In this document: piece by piece, positions 42,559 to 50,459 of the stretch
How the letters are laid out: each line of letters opens with the position of its first letter
Numbering within the stretch: the first letter of the stretch is position 1
DNA from: Amphibiibacter pelophylacis
GTDB lineage: Bacteria; Pseudomonadota; Gammaproteobacteria; Burkholderiales; Burkholderiaceae_C
Direction: 5' to 3'
Assembly: GCF_037688875.1 (NCBI RefSeq)
Contig: NZ_JAWDIE010000010.1
Coordinates: 62,001-126,000, forward strand
DNA length: 64,000 nucleotides
Notes under the pieces: generated by a model
What the model was told of the DNA's origin: nothing
Database searches by the model: none
What the model saw: only the letters and a program-made list of their open reading frames with translations
Program-made: the position numbers and the translations under genes

Positions 42559-43080
42559 ATGAACCCCCTCCCCCCGACCGCACACGAGCAGCAGTACCTG
42601 ACTTTCCTCCTGGGTCAGGAGATGTTTGCGCTGGGCATCAGCGCGATCAAGGAAATCATCGAGTACAGCGCCCCGACGCCCGTCCCCATGATGCCAGGCG
42701 TGCTGCGCGGCGTCATCAACCTGCGCGGCGCCGTCGTGCCGGTGCTGGATCTGCAGGCGCGCTTTGGCCGCACCCCCTCGCCCGTCGAGCGGCGCAGCTG
42801 CATCGTCATCGTCGAAATGGCCGTGGGCGAGGGACGCCAGGTCATGGGCGTGGTCGTCGATGCGGTCAGCGAAGTGCTGGACATCGCGGCTGGCGACATC
42901 GAACCGCCGCCCCAGTTTGGCGCGCAGCTGCGCACCGATTTCATCCGCGGCATGGCGCGGGTGCGCGACCGCTTTGTCATCGTCCTGGACCTGAACAGTG
43001 TGCTGTCCATGGACGAGCTTGAAACGCTGGCCAGCCAGGCCCAGGCCTCAGCCTCCCATGGATCACTGCAGCATGTCTGA
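42559..43080 (+). CDS. cheW: Chemotaxis coupling protein CheW
   Basis: 173 residues from ATG 42559; an in-frame GTG at 42550 is too close to the GAGGAG site to be preferred. Full CheW fold: QQYLTFLLGQEMFALGISAIKEIIEY, VLRGVINLRGAVVPVLDLQARFG, GVVVDAVSEVLDI, and FIRGMARV. It links CheA to the receptor encoded immediately upstream. The gene overlaps the next by a few bases. Confidence 0.94.
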   Translation: MNPLPPTAHEQQYLTFLLGQEMFALGISAIKEIIEYSAPTPVPMMPGVLRGVINLRGAVVPVLDLQARFGRTPSPVERRSCIVIVEMAVGEGRQVMGVVVDAVSEVLDIAAGDIEPPPQFGAQLRTDFIRGMARVRDRFVIVLDLNSVLSMDELETLASQAQASASHGSLQHV

Positions 43081-44320
43081 CCTGTCCTACCTGCCGCCCT
43101 CGCTGTCTGTCCTGATCGTCGAGGACAGCGTGCCCCAGCGCCAGCACGCTGTGCGGCTGTGCGAGCAGATCGGCTTCACCGACATCTGGCAGTGCGGCAA
43201 CGGCCAGGAGGCGCTGGATCTGCTGGCTTCGGACAGGCTGCCCCGCCTGCCCCACCTGCTGCTGCTGGATCTGAGCCTGCCGGGCATGGACGGCATCGAG
43301 ATTCTGGTCGAGCTGGGCCTGCGCAACTACAGCGTGCCCATCGTGCTGGCCTCGTCGCACGAGCGCGCGCTGATCGAATCCGTCGTCGGCATGAGCCCCT
43401 ACATCCTGGCTGGCCTGAGCAAACCACTGTCCCTGGAGGCGCTGCACGGCGCGCTCAAAGGCGGCGCGCTGCTGCACGGCCACACCGACCGGCGCCAGTC
43501 GCCGCGCACGCCGGTGACGGTGGAGATGCTGCGCGAAGCCATCGCCCAAGGCCAGATCGTGCCGCACTACCAGCCCAAAGTGGACGGCGAAACCGCGCTG
43601 CTGCGCGGCGTCGAGGCGCTGGCGCGCTGGAAGCATCCCGAACTGGGCTGGATTCCGCCCGACCAGTTCGTGCCGCTGGCCGAGCGCGAAGGGCTGATCC
43701 GCGATCTGACCCTGCACATGATGGACCGCAGCTTTGCGCAGTGCGCCTCGTGGGCGGCGCACGGCCTGCGCCTGACCATGGCGGTCAACCTGTCGCCGCA
43801 CCTGCTGCGCCACGCCACCGTGGTCGAGGACATCTGCACCGTCAAGCGCCGCCACGGCCTGCAGCCCTCGCAGGTGGTGCTGGAAGTGACAGAGAGCACC
43901 GTGGTCGAGCAGGCCGGTCCGGGCCTGAGCGCGCTGGCGCGCCTGCGGCTCAAGGGCTTTGGCCTGGCGATTGACGATTACGGCACGGGCTTTTCGTCCA
44001 TGCTGCAGCTGGCGCGCATCCCGTTCACCGAGCTGAAAATCGACCGCAGCTTCGTGCACGGCGCATCCAGCCGCAAAGGCCTGCGCGTCATTCTGGAATC
44101 GGCCATGGGCCTGGCGCGCGGGCTGGAAATCGCCACCGTCGGTGAAGGCGTCGAGACCATGGAAGACTGGCGCCTGCTGCAGCAGTTTGGCTGCAGCACC
44201 GGCCAGGGCTGGCTGATCGCCAAGGCGATGGACGGCGACGAACTGCCGCTGTGGATCAAGAACCACCACCTGCGCCTGCGCGATCTGCGCTCGCCCGGCG
44301 CCAGCCCGCTGCAAGCCTGA
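43073..44320 (+). CDS. Response regulator with EAL domain (c-di-GMP phosphodiesterase)
   Basis: 415 residues from ATG 43073, overlapping cheW by 8 nt (ATG at 43058 is an alternative). REC domain 1-130 with D18 and phospho-acceptor D66 (LLLLDLSLPG). EAL domain at about 150-400 with catalytic residues kept: GVEALARWKHP, NLSP, LEVTEST, LAIDDYGTGFSS, LKIDRSFV, GEGVET. It should hydrolyse c-di-GMP when intact motifs are functional. Placed between cheW and cheR, it is inferred to be a direct phosphorylation target of the operon's CheA, converting receptor signals into c-di-GMP changes. Confidence 0.92.
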   Translation: MSDLSYLPPSLSVLIVEDSVPQRQHAVRLCEQIGFTDIWQCGNGQEALDLLASDRLPRLPHLLLLDLSLPGMDGIEILVELGLRNYSVPIVLASSHERALIESVVGMSPYILAGLSKPLSLEALHGALKGGALLHGHTDRRQSPRTPVTVEMLREAIAQGQIVPHYQPKVDGETALLRGVEALARWKHPELGWIPPDQFVPLAEREGLIRDLTLHMMDRSFAQCASWAAHGLRLTMAVNLSPHLLRHATVVEDICTVKRRHGLQPSQVVLEVTESTVVEQAGPGLSALARLRLKGFGLAIDDYGTGFSSMLQLARIPFTELKIDRSFVHGASSRKGLRVILESAMGLARGLEIATVGEGVETMEDWRLLQQFGCSTGQGWLIAKAMDGDELPLWIKNHHLRLRDLRSPGASPLQA

Positions 44321-44325
44321 GCATC

Positions 44326-45225
44326 GTGGCCGCCATCCCCGCTGCCGCTCCTGGCCACGGCCCTGCAGGGGCTGTACGCGGTGCGCTGAGCGACGCCGAG
44401 TTCACGCAGTTCCGGCGCTTTCTGTACGAGGCTACGGGCATCAGCCTGGCGTCGACCAAGAAGGCGCTGGTGTTCGGGCGGCTATCGCGGCGGCTGCAGG
44501 CCTGCGGGCTGACGCGCTACAGCGACTACCTGCGCCTGCTGCAGGGTGGCAAGCACCCCGGCGAGGTGCAGATGGCGATTGATCTGCTGACCACCAACGA
44601 GACGTATTTCTTCCGCGAGCCGCGCCACTTCGAGCAGTTGCGTCTGCTGGCGCAGCAGCACGCGGGCGCGACGCCCTTCCGGGTGTGGAGCGCCGCGTGC
44701 TCCAGCGGCGAAGAGGTCTACACCATCGCCATGGTGCTGGCCGACACGCTGGGCGAGCGGCCCTTTGAGGTGCTGGGCACCGACATCAGCCAGCGCATGC
44801 TGGAGCGCGCGCGCACCGGCCACTACAGCCAGTTTCGTGCGCGACACATTCCGCCGCAGTACCTGAAACGCTTCTGTCTCAAAGGCCACGCCGAGCAGGC
44901 CGCCACCATCCTGATCAGCCGCGCGCTGCGCAGCCGGGTGCGCTTTGCGCCCGTCAACCTCAACGCCGCGCTGCCCCGGCTGGGGCCGTTTGACGCCATC
45001 TTCCTGCGCAACGTGATGATTTACTTCACCGACGACACCAAACGCGCGGTGATCGCGCGCGTGCTGCAGCAGCTCAAGCCCGGCGGCCACCTGTTTGTCG
45101 GGCACTCCGAGAGCCTGCTGGGGCTGTCGGCCGAGCTGGCGCACGCCGGGCCCGCGCAGTACCGACGCATCCGGGCCCAGGAGGCGCCGCCACGCGGCCT
45201 GCCGGGCCTGGCGCGGGTCACTTGA
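44326..45225 (+). CDS. cheR: Chemotaxis protein methyltransferase CheR
   Basis: 299 residues from GTG 44326, five bases after the previous stop; the longer reading would overlap the REC-EAL gene. N-terminal helical domain (FRRFLYEATGISLASTKKALVFGRLSRRL) and SAM domain with NETYFFREPRHFEQLR, RVWSAACSSGEEVYTIAM, GTDIS and FLRNVMIYF. Methylates receptor glutamates. No cheB methylesterase is in the operon. Its last 8 bp overlap the end of dnaJ on the other strand. Confidence 0.95.
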   Translation: MAAIPAAAPGHGPAGAVRGALSDAEFTQFRRFLYEATGISLASTKKALVFGRLSRRLQACGLTRYSDYLRLLQGGKHPGEVQMAIDLLTTNETYFFREPRHFEQLRLLAQQHAGATPFRVWSAACSSGEEVYTIAMVLADTLGERPFEVLGTDISQRMLERARTGHYSQFRARHIPPQYLKRFCLKGHAEQAATILISRALRSRVRFAPVNLNAALPRLGPFDAIFLRNVMIYFTDDTKRAVIARVLQQLKPGGHLFVGHSESLLGLSAELAHAGPAQYRRIRAQEAPPRGLPGLARVT

Positions 45226-46372
45226 ACAGGTCTTTGACCCCGTCCTTCACCTTTTCCGCCCAGCTTTTGCCGCCCGGCGAGTGACGGTCGCCGCCGCCGC
45301 GAAAGGATTCATCCAGCTCCTGCAGCAGCTCGCGCTGGCGCTCGGTCAGCTTGACGGGCGTCTCGACCATGATGTGGCAGTACAGATCACCCGGGACGCT
45401 GGAGCGCAGGCCCTTGATGCCCTTGCCGCGCAGTCGGAAGGTCTTGCCGTGCTGCGTGCCTTCGGGCAGATCGATCTCGGCCTTGCCCGCCAGCGTGGGC
45501 ACCTCGATGCCGCCGCCCAGCGCGGCCAGCGTCATGGGCACGGGGACGCGGCAATGCAGATCGTCGCCGTCGCGCTCGAAAATCTCGTGCGGCTTGATGC
45601 GGATCTCGATGTAGAGATCGCCCGGCGGGCCGCCGTTGGTGCCGGGCTCGCCATTGCCGCTGGAGCGGATGCGCATGCCCTCGTTGATCCCGGCCGGAAT
45701 CTTGACCTCCAGCGTTTTCTGCTTCTTGACCTTGCCCGCCCCGCCGCAGGTGCCGCAGGGGTTGGCGATGGTCTTGCCCGAGCCGTGGCACTTGGGGCAG
45801 GTCTGCTGGATGCTGAAAAAGCCCTGGCGCAGGTGCACCGTGCCGCTGCCGCTGCAGGTGCCGCAGGTGCTGGAACTGGTGCCCGGCTTGGCGCCACTGC
45901 CGTGGCAGGTTTCGCACTCGTCCCAGCTGGGCACGCGGATCTGTGTGTCCTTGCCCGCCGCCGCTTCTTCCAGGGTGATTTCCATGGCGTAGGACAGGTC
46001 CGAGCCGCGGTAAACCTGCGGCCCGCCGCGCCGTCCGCCGCCGCCTGCGGCCTGGCCGAAGATGTCGCCAAAAATGTCGCCAAAGGCTTCGGCGAAACCG
46101 CCGCCGCCCGCGAAACCGCCCGGCCCGCCGCCCATGCTGGGGTCGACCCCGGCGTGGCCGTACTGGTCGTAGGCCGCGCGCTTTTGCGGATCGGACAGGA
46201 TCTCGTAGGCTTCCTTGATTTCCTTGAACTTCTCTTCCGCCTGCTTGGCCTTGTCCCCCTGGTTGCGGTCAGGGTGGTGCTTCATCGCCAGCTTGCGGTA
46301 GGCTTTTTTGATGTCGTCGTCACTGGCGTTCTTGGGCACACCCAGCGACTGGTAAAAATCCGGCTTGGCCAT
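45218..46372 (-). CDS. dnaJ: Chaperone DnaJ
   Basis: 384 residues from ATG 46372, the position with MAKPDFYQSLGV. J domain with HPD (KLAMKHHPDRN), G/F region (about 75-110), four CxxCxGxG zinc repeats (CETCHGSG, CGTCSGSG, CPKCHGSG, CGTCGGAG) and C-terminal substrate domains. Stimulates DnaK ATPase. Third gene of grpE-dnaK-dnaJ; convergent with and overlapping cheR by 8 bp. Confidence 0.97.
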   Translation of the reverse strand: MAKPDFYQSLGVPKNASDDDIKKAYRKLAMKHHPDRNQGDKAKQAEEKFKEIKEAYEILSDPQKRAAYDQYGHAGVDPSMGGGPGGFAGGGGFAEAFGDIFGDIFGQAAGGGGRRGGPQVYRGSDLSYAMEITLEEAAAGKDTQIRVPSWDECETCHGSGAKPGTSSSTCGTCSGSGTVHLRQGFFSIQQTCPKCHGSGKTIANPCGTCGGAGKVKKQKTLEVKIPAGINEGMRIRSSGNGEPGTNGGPPGDLYIEIRIKPHEIFERDGDDLHCRVPVPMTLAALGGGIEVPTLAGKAEIDLPEGTQHGKTFRLRGKGIKGLRSSVPGDLYCHIMVETPVKLTERQRELLQELDESFRGGGDRHSPGGKSWAEKVKDGVKDLFK

Positions 46373-46494
46373 GGTAGTGGCTCCCTCCATCAGCAAGAAA
46401 AGGGTATGCCCTGCGGCATACCCCTGGAAAAGACCTTATCTCGGCCGGTTGGCGCCCGCATTTCGGGCGGGCGCCAGCAGCCCTGGGGCCGGTC

Positions 46495-48435
46495 TCACTT
46501 GCTGTCTTTGACTTCGGTGAAATCGGCGTCGACCACGTCGTCCGCCTTGCCCTCGGACTTGGCCGCGCCAGCGCCAGGGGCGGCCGCCTGGCCTTCGGCA
46601 GCCGCAGCGGCCTGCGCCTGGGCGTAGACCTTCTCGCCCAGCTTCTGGCTGGCCGTGGCCAGGGCCTCGGTTTTGGCGTCGATGTCGTCCTTGTCCTCGC
46701 CCTTGGCGGCCGTGTCCAGATCGGCGATGGCCTTCTCGATGGCGGCCTTCTCGTCGTCAGACAGCGTGCTGCCGTGCTCGGACAGGCTCTTCTTCACCGA
46801 ATTGACCAGCGCCTCGGCCTGGTTGCGGGCCTGGACCAGCTCGACCTTCTTCTTGTCCTCGGCGGCGTTCAGCTCGGCGTCTTTGACCATGCGCTGGATT
46901 TCGTCCTCGGACAGGCCGGAGTTGGCCTTGATGGTGATCTTGTTCTCCTTGCCGGTGCCCTTGTCCTTGGCCGACACGTGCAGGATGCCGTTGGCGTCGA
47001 TGTCAAACGTGACCTCGATCTGCGGCGTGCCACGCGGCGCGGGCGGGATGCCTTCCAGGTTGAACTCGCCCAGCATCTTGTTGGCCGAAGCCAGCTCGCG
47101 CTCGCCCTGGAACACCTTGATCGTCACCGCCGGCTGGTTGTCGTCGGCCGTGGAGTAGACCTGCGCGAACTTGGTCGGGATGGTCGTGTTCTTCTGGATC
47201 ATCTTGGTCATCACGCCACCCAGGGTTTCGATGCCCAGCGACAGCGGCGTCACGTCCAGCAGCAGCACGTCGGTGCGGTCACCGCCCAGGACCTGGCCCT
47301 GGATGGCGGCGCCCACGGCAACGGCTTCGTCGGGGTTGACGTCGCGGCGCGGCTCCTGGCCGAAGTAGGCCTTGACGGTGTCCTGCACCTTGGGCATGCG
47401 CGTCATGCCGCCGACCAGGATCACGTCGTTGATGTCGCTGACCTTGACGCCCGCGTCACGGATGGCGGCCTTGCACGGCTCGATGGTGCGCTGCACCAGA
47501 TCGTCCACCAGGCTTTCCAGCTTGGCGCGGCTGAGCTTGATGTTCAGGTGCTTGGGGCCGGAGGCATCGGCGGTGATGTAAGGCAGGTTGATGTCGGTCT
47601 GCGAGTTGCTGGACAGCTCGATCTTGGCCTTTTCGGCGGCTTCTTTCAGGCGCTGCAGGGCCAGAACGTCCTTGGTCAGGTCAACGCCGCTTTCCTTTTT
47701 GAACTCGGCAATGACGTGGTCGATGATGCGCTGGTCGAAATCTTCGCCGCCCAGGAAGGTGTCGCCGTTGGTCGACAGCACTTCGAACTGCATTTCGCCG
47801 TCCACGTCGGCGATCTCGATGATGGAGATGTCAAACGTGCCACCGCCCAGGTCGTACACGGCGATCTTGCGGTCGCCCTTGCCGTGCTTGTCCAGGCCGA
47901 AGGCCAGAGCGGCTGCGGTGGGCTCGTTGATGATGCGCTTGACGTCCAGACCGGCGATGCGGCCAGCGTCCTTGGTGGCCTGGCGCTGGCTGTCGTTGAA
48001 GTAGGCGGGCACGGTGATGACGGCCTCGGTCACTTCTTCGCCCAGGTAATCCTCGGCGGTTTTCTTCATTTTGCGCAGCACTTCGGCGCTGATCTGCGGC
48101 GGGGCCAGCTTCTTGCCGCGCACTTCCACCCAGGCGTCGCCGTTGTCGGCCGCGCTGATGGTGAAGGGCATCAGGTCGATGTCTTTCTGGACTTCTTTTT
48201 CGGCGAACTTGCGACCGATCAGGCGCTTGACCGCATAGAGCGTGTTGCGCGGGTTGGTGACGGCCTGACGCTTGGCCGATGCGCCGACCAGAATCTCGCC
48301 GTCTTCCTGGTACGCAATGATGGACGGCGTGGTGCGCGCGCCTTCGCTGTTCTCGATGACTTTGGTGTTTTTGCCTTCCAGCACAGCCACGCAGGAGTTG
48401 GTGGTGCCCAGGTCAATACCGATGATTTTTCCCAT
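46495..48435 (-). CDS. dnaK: Chaperone DnaK (Hsp70)
   Basis: 646 residues from ATG 48435 (the upstream TTG reading adds three residues only). MGKIIGIDLGTTNSCVAVLEG start, phosphate loops VYDLGGGTFDISI and VILVGGMTRMPKV, substrate-binding domain from about 390, and lid ending KADDVVDADFTEVKDSK. ATP-driven folding chaperone and negative regulator of sigma32. GGAG lies 9 nt before the ATG. Confidence 0.98.
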   Translation of the reverse strand: MGKIIGIDLGTTNSCVAVLEGKNTKVIENSEGARTTPSIIAYQEDGEILVGASAKRQAVTNPRNTLYAVKRLIGRKFAEKEVQKDIDLMPFTISAADNGDAWVEVRGKKLAPPQISAEVLRKMKKTAEDYLGEEVTEAVITVPAYFNDSQRQATKDAGRIAGLDVKRIINEPTAAALAFGLDKHGKGDRKIAVYDLGGGTFDISIIEIADVDGEMQFEVLSTNGDTFLGGEDFDQRIIDHVIAEFKKESGVDLTKDVLALQRLKEAAEKAKIELSSNSQTDINLPYITADASGPKHLNIKLSRAKLESLVDDLVQRTIEPCKAAIRDAGVKVSDINDVILVGGMTRMPKVQDTVKAYFGQEPRRDVNPDEAVAVGAAIQGQVLGGDRTDVLLLDVTPLSLGIETLGGVMTKMIQKNTTIPTKFAQVYSTADDNQPAVTIKVFQGERELASANKMLGEFNLEGIPPAPRGTPQIEVTFDIDANGILHVSAKDKGTGKENKITIKANSGLSEDEIQRMVKDAELNAAEDKKKVELVQARNQAEALVNSVKKSLSEHGSTLSDDEKAAIEKAIADLDTAAKGEDKDDIDAKTEALATASQKLGEKVYAQAQAAAAAEGQAAAPGAGAAKSEGKADDVVDADFTEVKDSK

Positions 48436-48547
48436 GATGTTCAATGCTCCGGATGAGTGAGGTGGGCTGCCGGGGAATCCGTCAGCGCCGATGGTCAGAT
48501 AGATGGGGGGTGTGGGCGGGATTTCAAGAGGTCGGCTTGCGCGGACT

Positions 48548-49120
48548 TCACTTCGGCGCCGTCACCGTCACCAGCGCGGGACGCAGGATGCGGTCGAACA
48601 GGCGGTAGCCCTTTTGCAGCACGGTGACCACGGTGTTGGCCTCCTGGTCGGCGGGGACCATGGAGATGGCCTGGTGGCTGTGCGGATCGAACTTCTCGCC
48701 CGCGCCGGGGTTGATCTCGGCGACCTTGCTGGATTCCAGCGCGGACTGCAGCTGGCGCAGCGTGGCGTGCACGCCCTGCAGCACCTGCTCGGCGGTGCCG
48801 GCCTCGGTGGCCAGCGCGGCTTCCAGGCTGTCTTTGACGGGCAGCAGGCTGCTGGCGAAGCTCTCGACGGCGAACTTGCGCGCCTTGCTGCTTTCTTCCT
48901 CGCTGCGGCGGCGGATGTTTTCGGTTTCGGCCTTGGCGCGCAGGTAGGCCTCGGACATTTCAGCGTACTTGGCCTGCAGTTCGGCCAGCGCCTGCGCCGG
49001 GTCGAGCGCGGCCTCGGCGGCGGCGGCAGCGCCGGGTGCTGCGGCGCTGTCCTGGGACGCCGTCGTGGCGTCCGGATCGAGGCTGTCCTGCTGGGGCGGC
49101 ATATCGTGGGTTGAGGTCAT
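48548..49120 (-). CDS. grpE: Nucleotide exchange factor GrpE
   Basis: 190 residues from ATG 49120 with AAGGAGAG upstream. Acidic/Ala-rich N-terminus, long dimer helix (ELQAKYAEMSEAYLRAKAETENIRRRSEEE) and C-terminal beta domain with PHSHQAISMVP and VLQKGYRLFDRILRPALVTV. Releases ADP from DnaK. First gene of the operon. Confidence 0.96.
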   Translation of the reverse strand: MTSTHDMPPQQDSLDPDATTASQDSAAAPGAAAAAEAALDPAQALAELQAKYAEMSEAYLRAKAETENIRRRSEEESSKARKFAVESFASSLLPVKDSLEAALATEAGTAEQVLQGVHATLRQLQSALESSKVAEINPGAGEKFDPHSHQAISMVPADQEANTVVTVLQKGYRLFDRILRPALVTVTAPK

Positions 49121-49158
49121 GCGAAACTCTCCTTCTCGTGATGAGGCAATGTCAGCGC

Positions 49159-49186
49159 ATGTGGGTGCGCGCCGCGACAATTCAAG
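49159..49186 (-). promoter_or_regulatory. Sigma32-like heat-shock promoter of grpE-dnaK-dnaJ
   Basis: Minus strand CTTGAA (49186-49181), 14-bp spacer, ACCCACAT (49166-49159), close to the heat-shock consensus CTTGAA-N12..16-CCCCATnT. Its -35 lies five bases before the dinB start codon on the other strand. Confidence 0.6.
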
Positions 49187-49190
49187 AACC

Positions 49191-50435
49191 ATGGCCGAAC
49201 TTTTTTCACCGCTGCAGACCCCGCCTGCCCTGCTGCAGGGCGGTACGCTGGCGCGGCGCTACATCGCGCATCTGGACATGGACGCGTTTTTTGCCTCGGT
49301 CGAACTGCTGCGTTATCCCGAACTGCGCGACCTGCCGGTGGTCGTGGGCGGCGGGCGCGACCGCCAGCCCGTGCTGCAGGGCGACGGCACGCGCGATTTC
49401 GCCCGCCTGCGCGATTACACCGGGCGCGGTGTGGTCACCACATCGACCTATGCGGCGCGGCGCCTGGGCGTGTTCTCCGCCATGGGGATGATGAAGGCGG
49501 CCAAACTCGCGCCCGACGCCATCGTCCTGCCGCCCGATTTCGACGCCTACCGCGAACTCTCACGCCGCTTCAAGGCCGCCGTGGCCGACTGGACCCCAGC
49601 CATCGAAGACCGGGGCATCGACGAGATCTACATCGACCTGGGCGAGCTGGTCCACGAGCGCCTGGCGCGCAGCGGCGGCAGCGCCCGTGACGCCGCGCTG
49701 GCCATTGCTCAGGGCATCAAGGACGCCGTGCGCCTGGCCACAGGCCTGAGCTGCTCGATGTCGGTGGCGCCCAACAAGCTGCTGGCCAAAATCGGCTCGG
49801 AACTCGACAAGCCCGACGGCCTGACCTGGCTGGACTGGAGCGATCTGCCCGCGCGCATCTGGCCGCTGGCGGTGCGCAGCATCAACGGCATCGGGCCGCG
49901 TGCGGGCGAGCGTCTGGCGCTTCTCGGGCTGGACACCGTGGGCGCGCTGGCCCACGCCGACCCAGCCGTCCTGCAGAAGCATTTCGGGGCACATCAGTCG
50001 GCCTGGCTGCTGGCGGCGGCCAATGGCGTGGACGAGCGCCCGGTGCAGAGCCACAGCGAGCCGCGCTCGGTCAGCCGCGAAACCACCTTTGAGCACGACC
50101 TGCACCCGCGCCGCGACCGCGCCCGCCTCAGCGACATCTTCACCCGCCTGTGCGAGCGCGTCGCGCAGGATCTGGCGCGCAAGGGCTACGCCGGGCGCAC
50201 CATAGGCATCAAGCTGAGGTTTGACGATTTCAGCACCGTCACGCGCGACACCACGCTGGACGCGGCCACCCGCGATGCAGCCCGTATCCGTCAGGCGGCC
50301 ACCGCCTGCCTGCGCCGCGTGCCGCTGGAGCGCCGCCTGCGGTTGCTGGGCGTGCGCGTCGGCGCGCTGGAGCCCAGTCAGGCCGCACCCAGCCGCCCGC
50401 GCCCTGTGCAACTGGAGCTGCCGCTGGAGGATTGA
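49191..50435 (+). CDS. dinB: Y-family DNA polymerase IV
   Basis: 414 residues from ATG 49191; the frame is open upstream through grpE antisense DNA but the homology begins about 27 residues in. Catalytic MDMDAFFASVELL, palm acidic pair in RGIDEIYIDLGEL (usual form SxDEAYLD), PNKLLAKIGSELDKPDG, thumb/helix-hairpin-helix INGIGPRAGERL and little-finger domain. Error-prone lesion bypass. About 20-25 extra residues (RDRQPVLQGDGTRDFARLRD) sit between PVVVGG and RGVVTTSTYAAR compared with E. coli DinB. No LexA box seen in the 70 bp before it. Confidence 0.92.
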   Translation: MAELFSPLQTPPALLQGGTLARRYIAHLDMDAFFASVELLRYPELRDLPVVVGGGRDRQPVLQGDGTRDFARLRDYTGRGVVTTSTYAARRLGVFSAMGMMKAAKLAPDAIVLPPDFDAYRELSRRFKAAVADWTPAIEDRGIDEIYIDLGELVHERLARSGGSARDAALAIAQGIKDAVRLATGLSCSMSVAPNKLLAKIGSELDKPDGLTWLDWSDLPARIWPLAVRSINGIGPRAGERLALLGLDTVGALAHADPAVLQKHFGAHQSAWLLAAANGVDERPVQSHSEPRSVSRETTFEHDLHPRRDRARLSDIFTRLCERVAQDLARKGYAGRTIGIKLRFDDFSTVTRDTTLDAATRDAARIRQAATACLRRVPLERRLRLLGVRVGALEPSQAAPSRPRPVQLELPLED

Positions 50436-50459
50436 GTCGCTCCGCCCCAATCCGCCCGG

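Noticed and set aside
38669..42583. 1304-codon open frame antisense to cheA and the MCP gene
   Set aside because: A consequence of high-GC codon bias; composition is His/Gln/Ala/Gly/Arg-rich without domains, and the opposite strand holds clear cheA and MCP genes.
49121..49190. LexA box for dinB
   Set aside because: No CTGT-N8-ACAG sequence found in the intergenic region.
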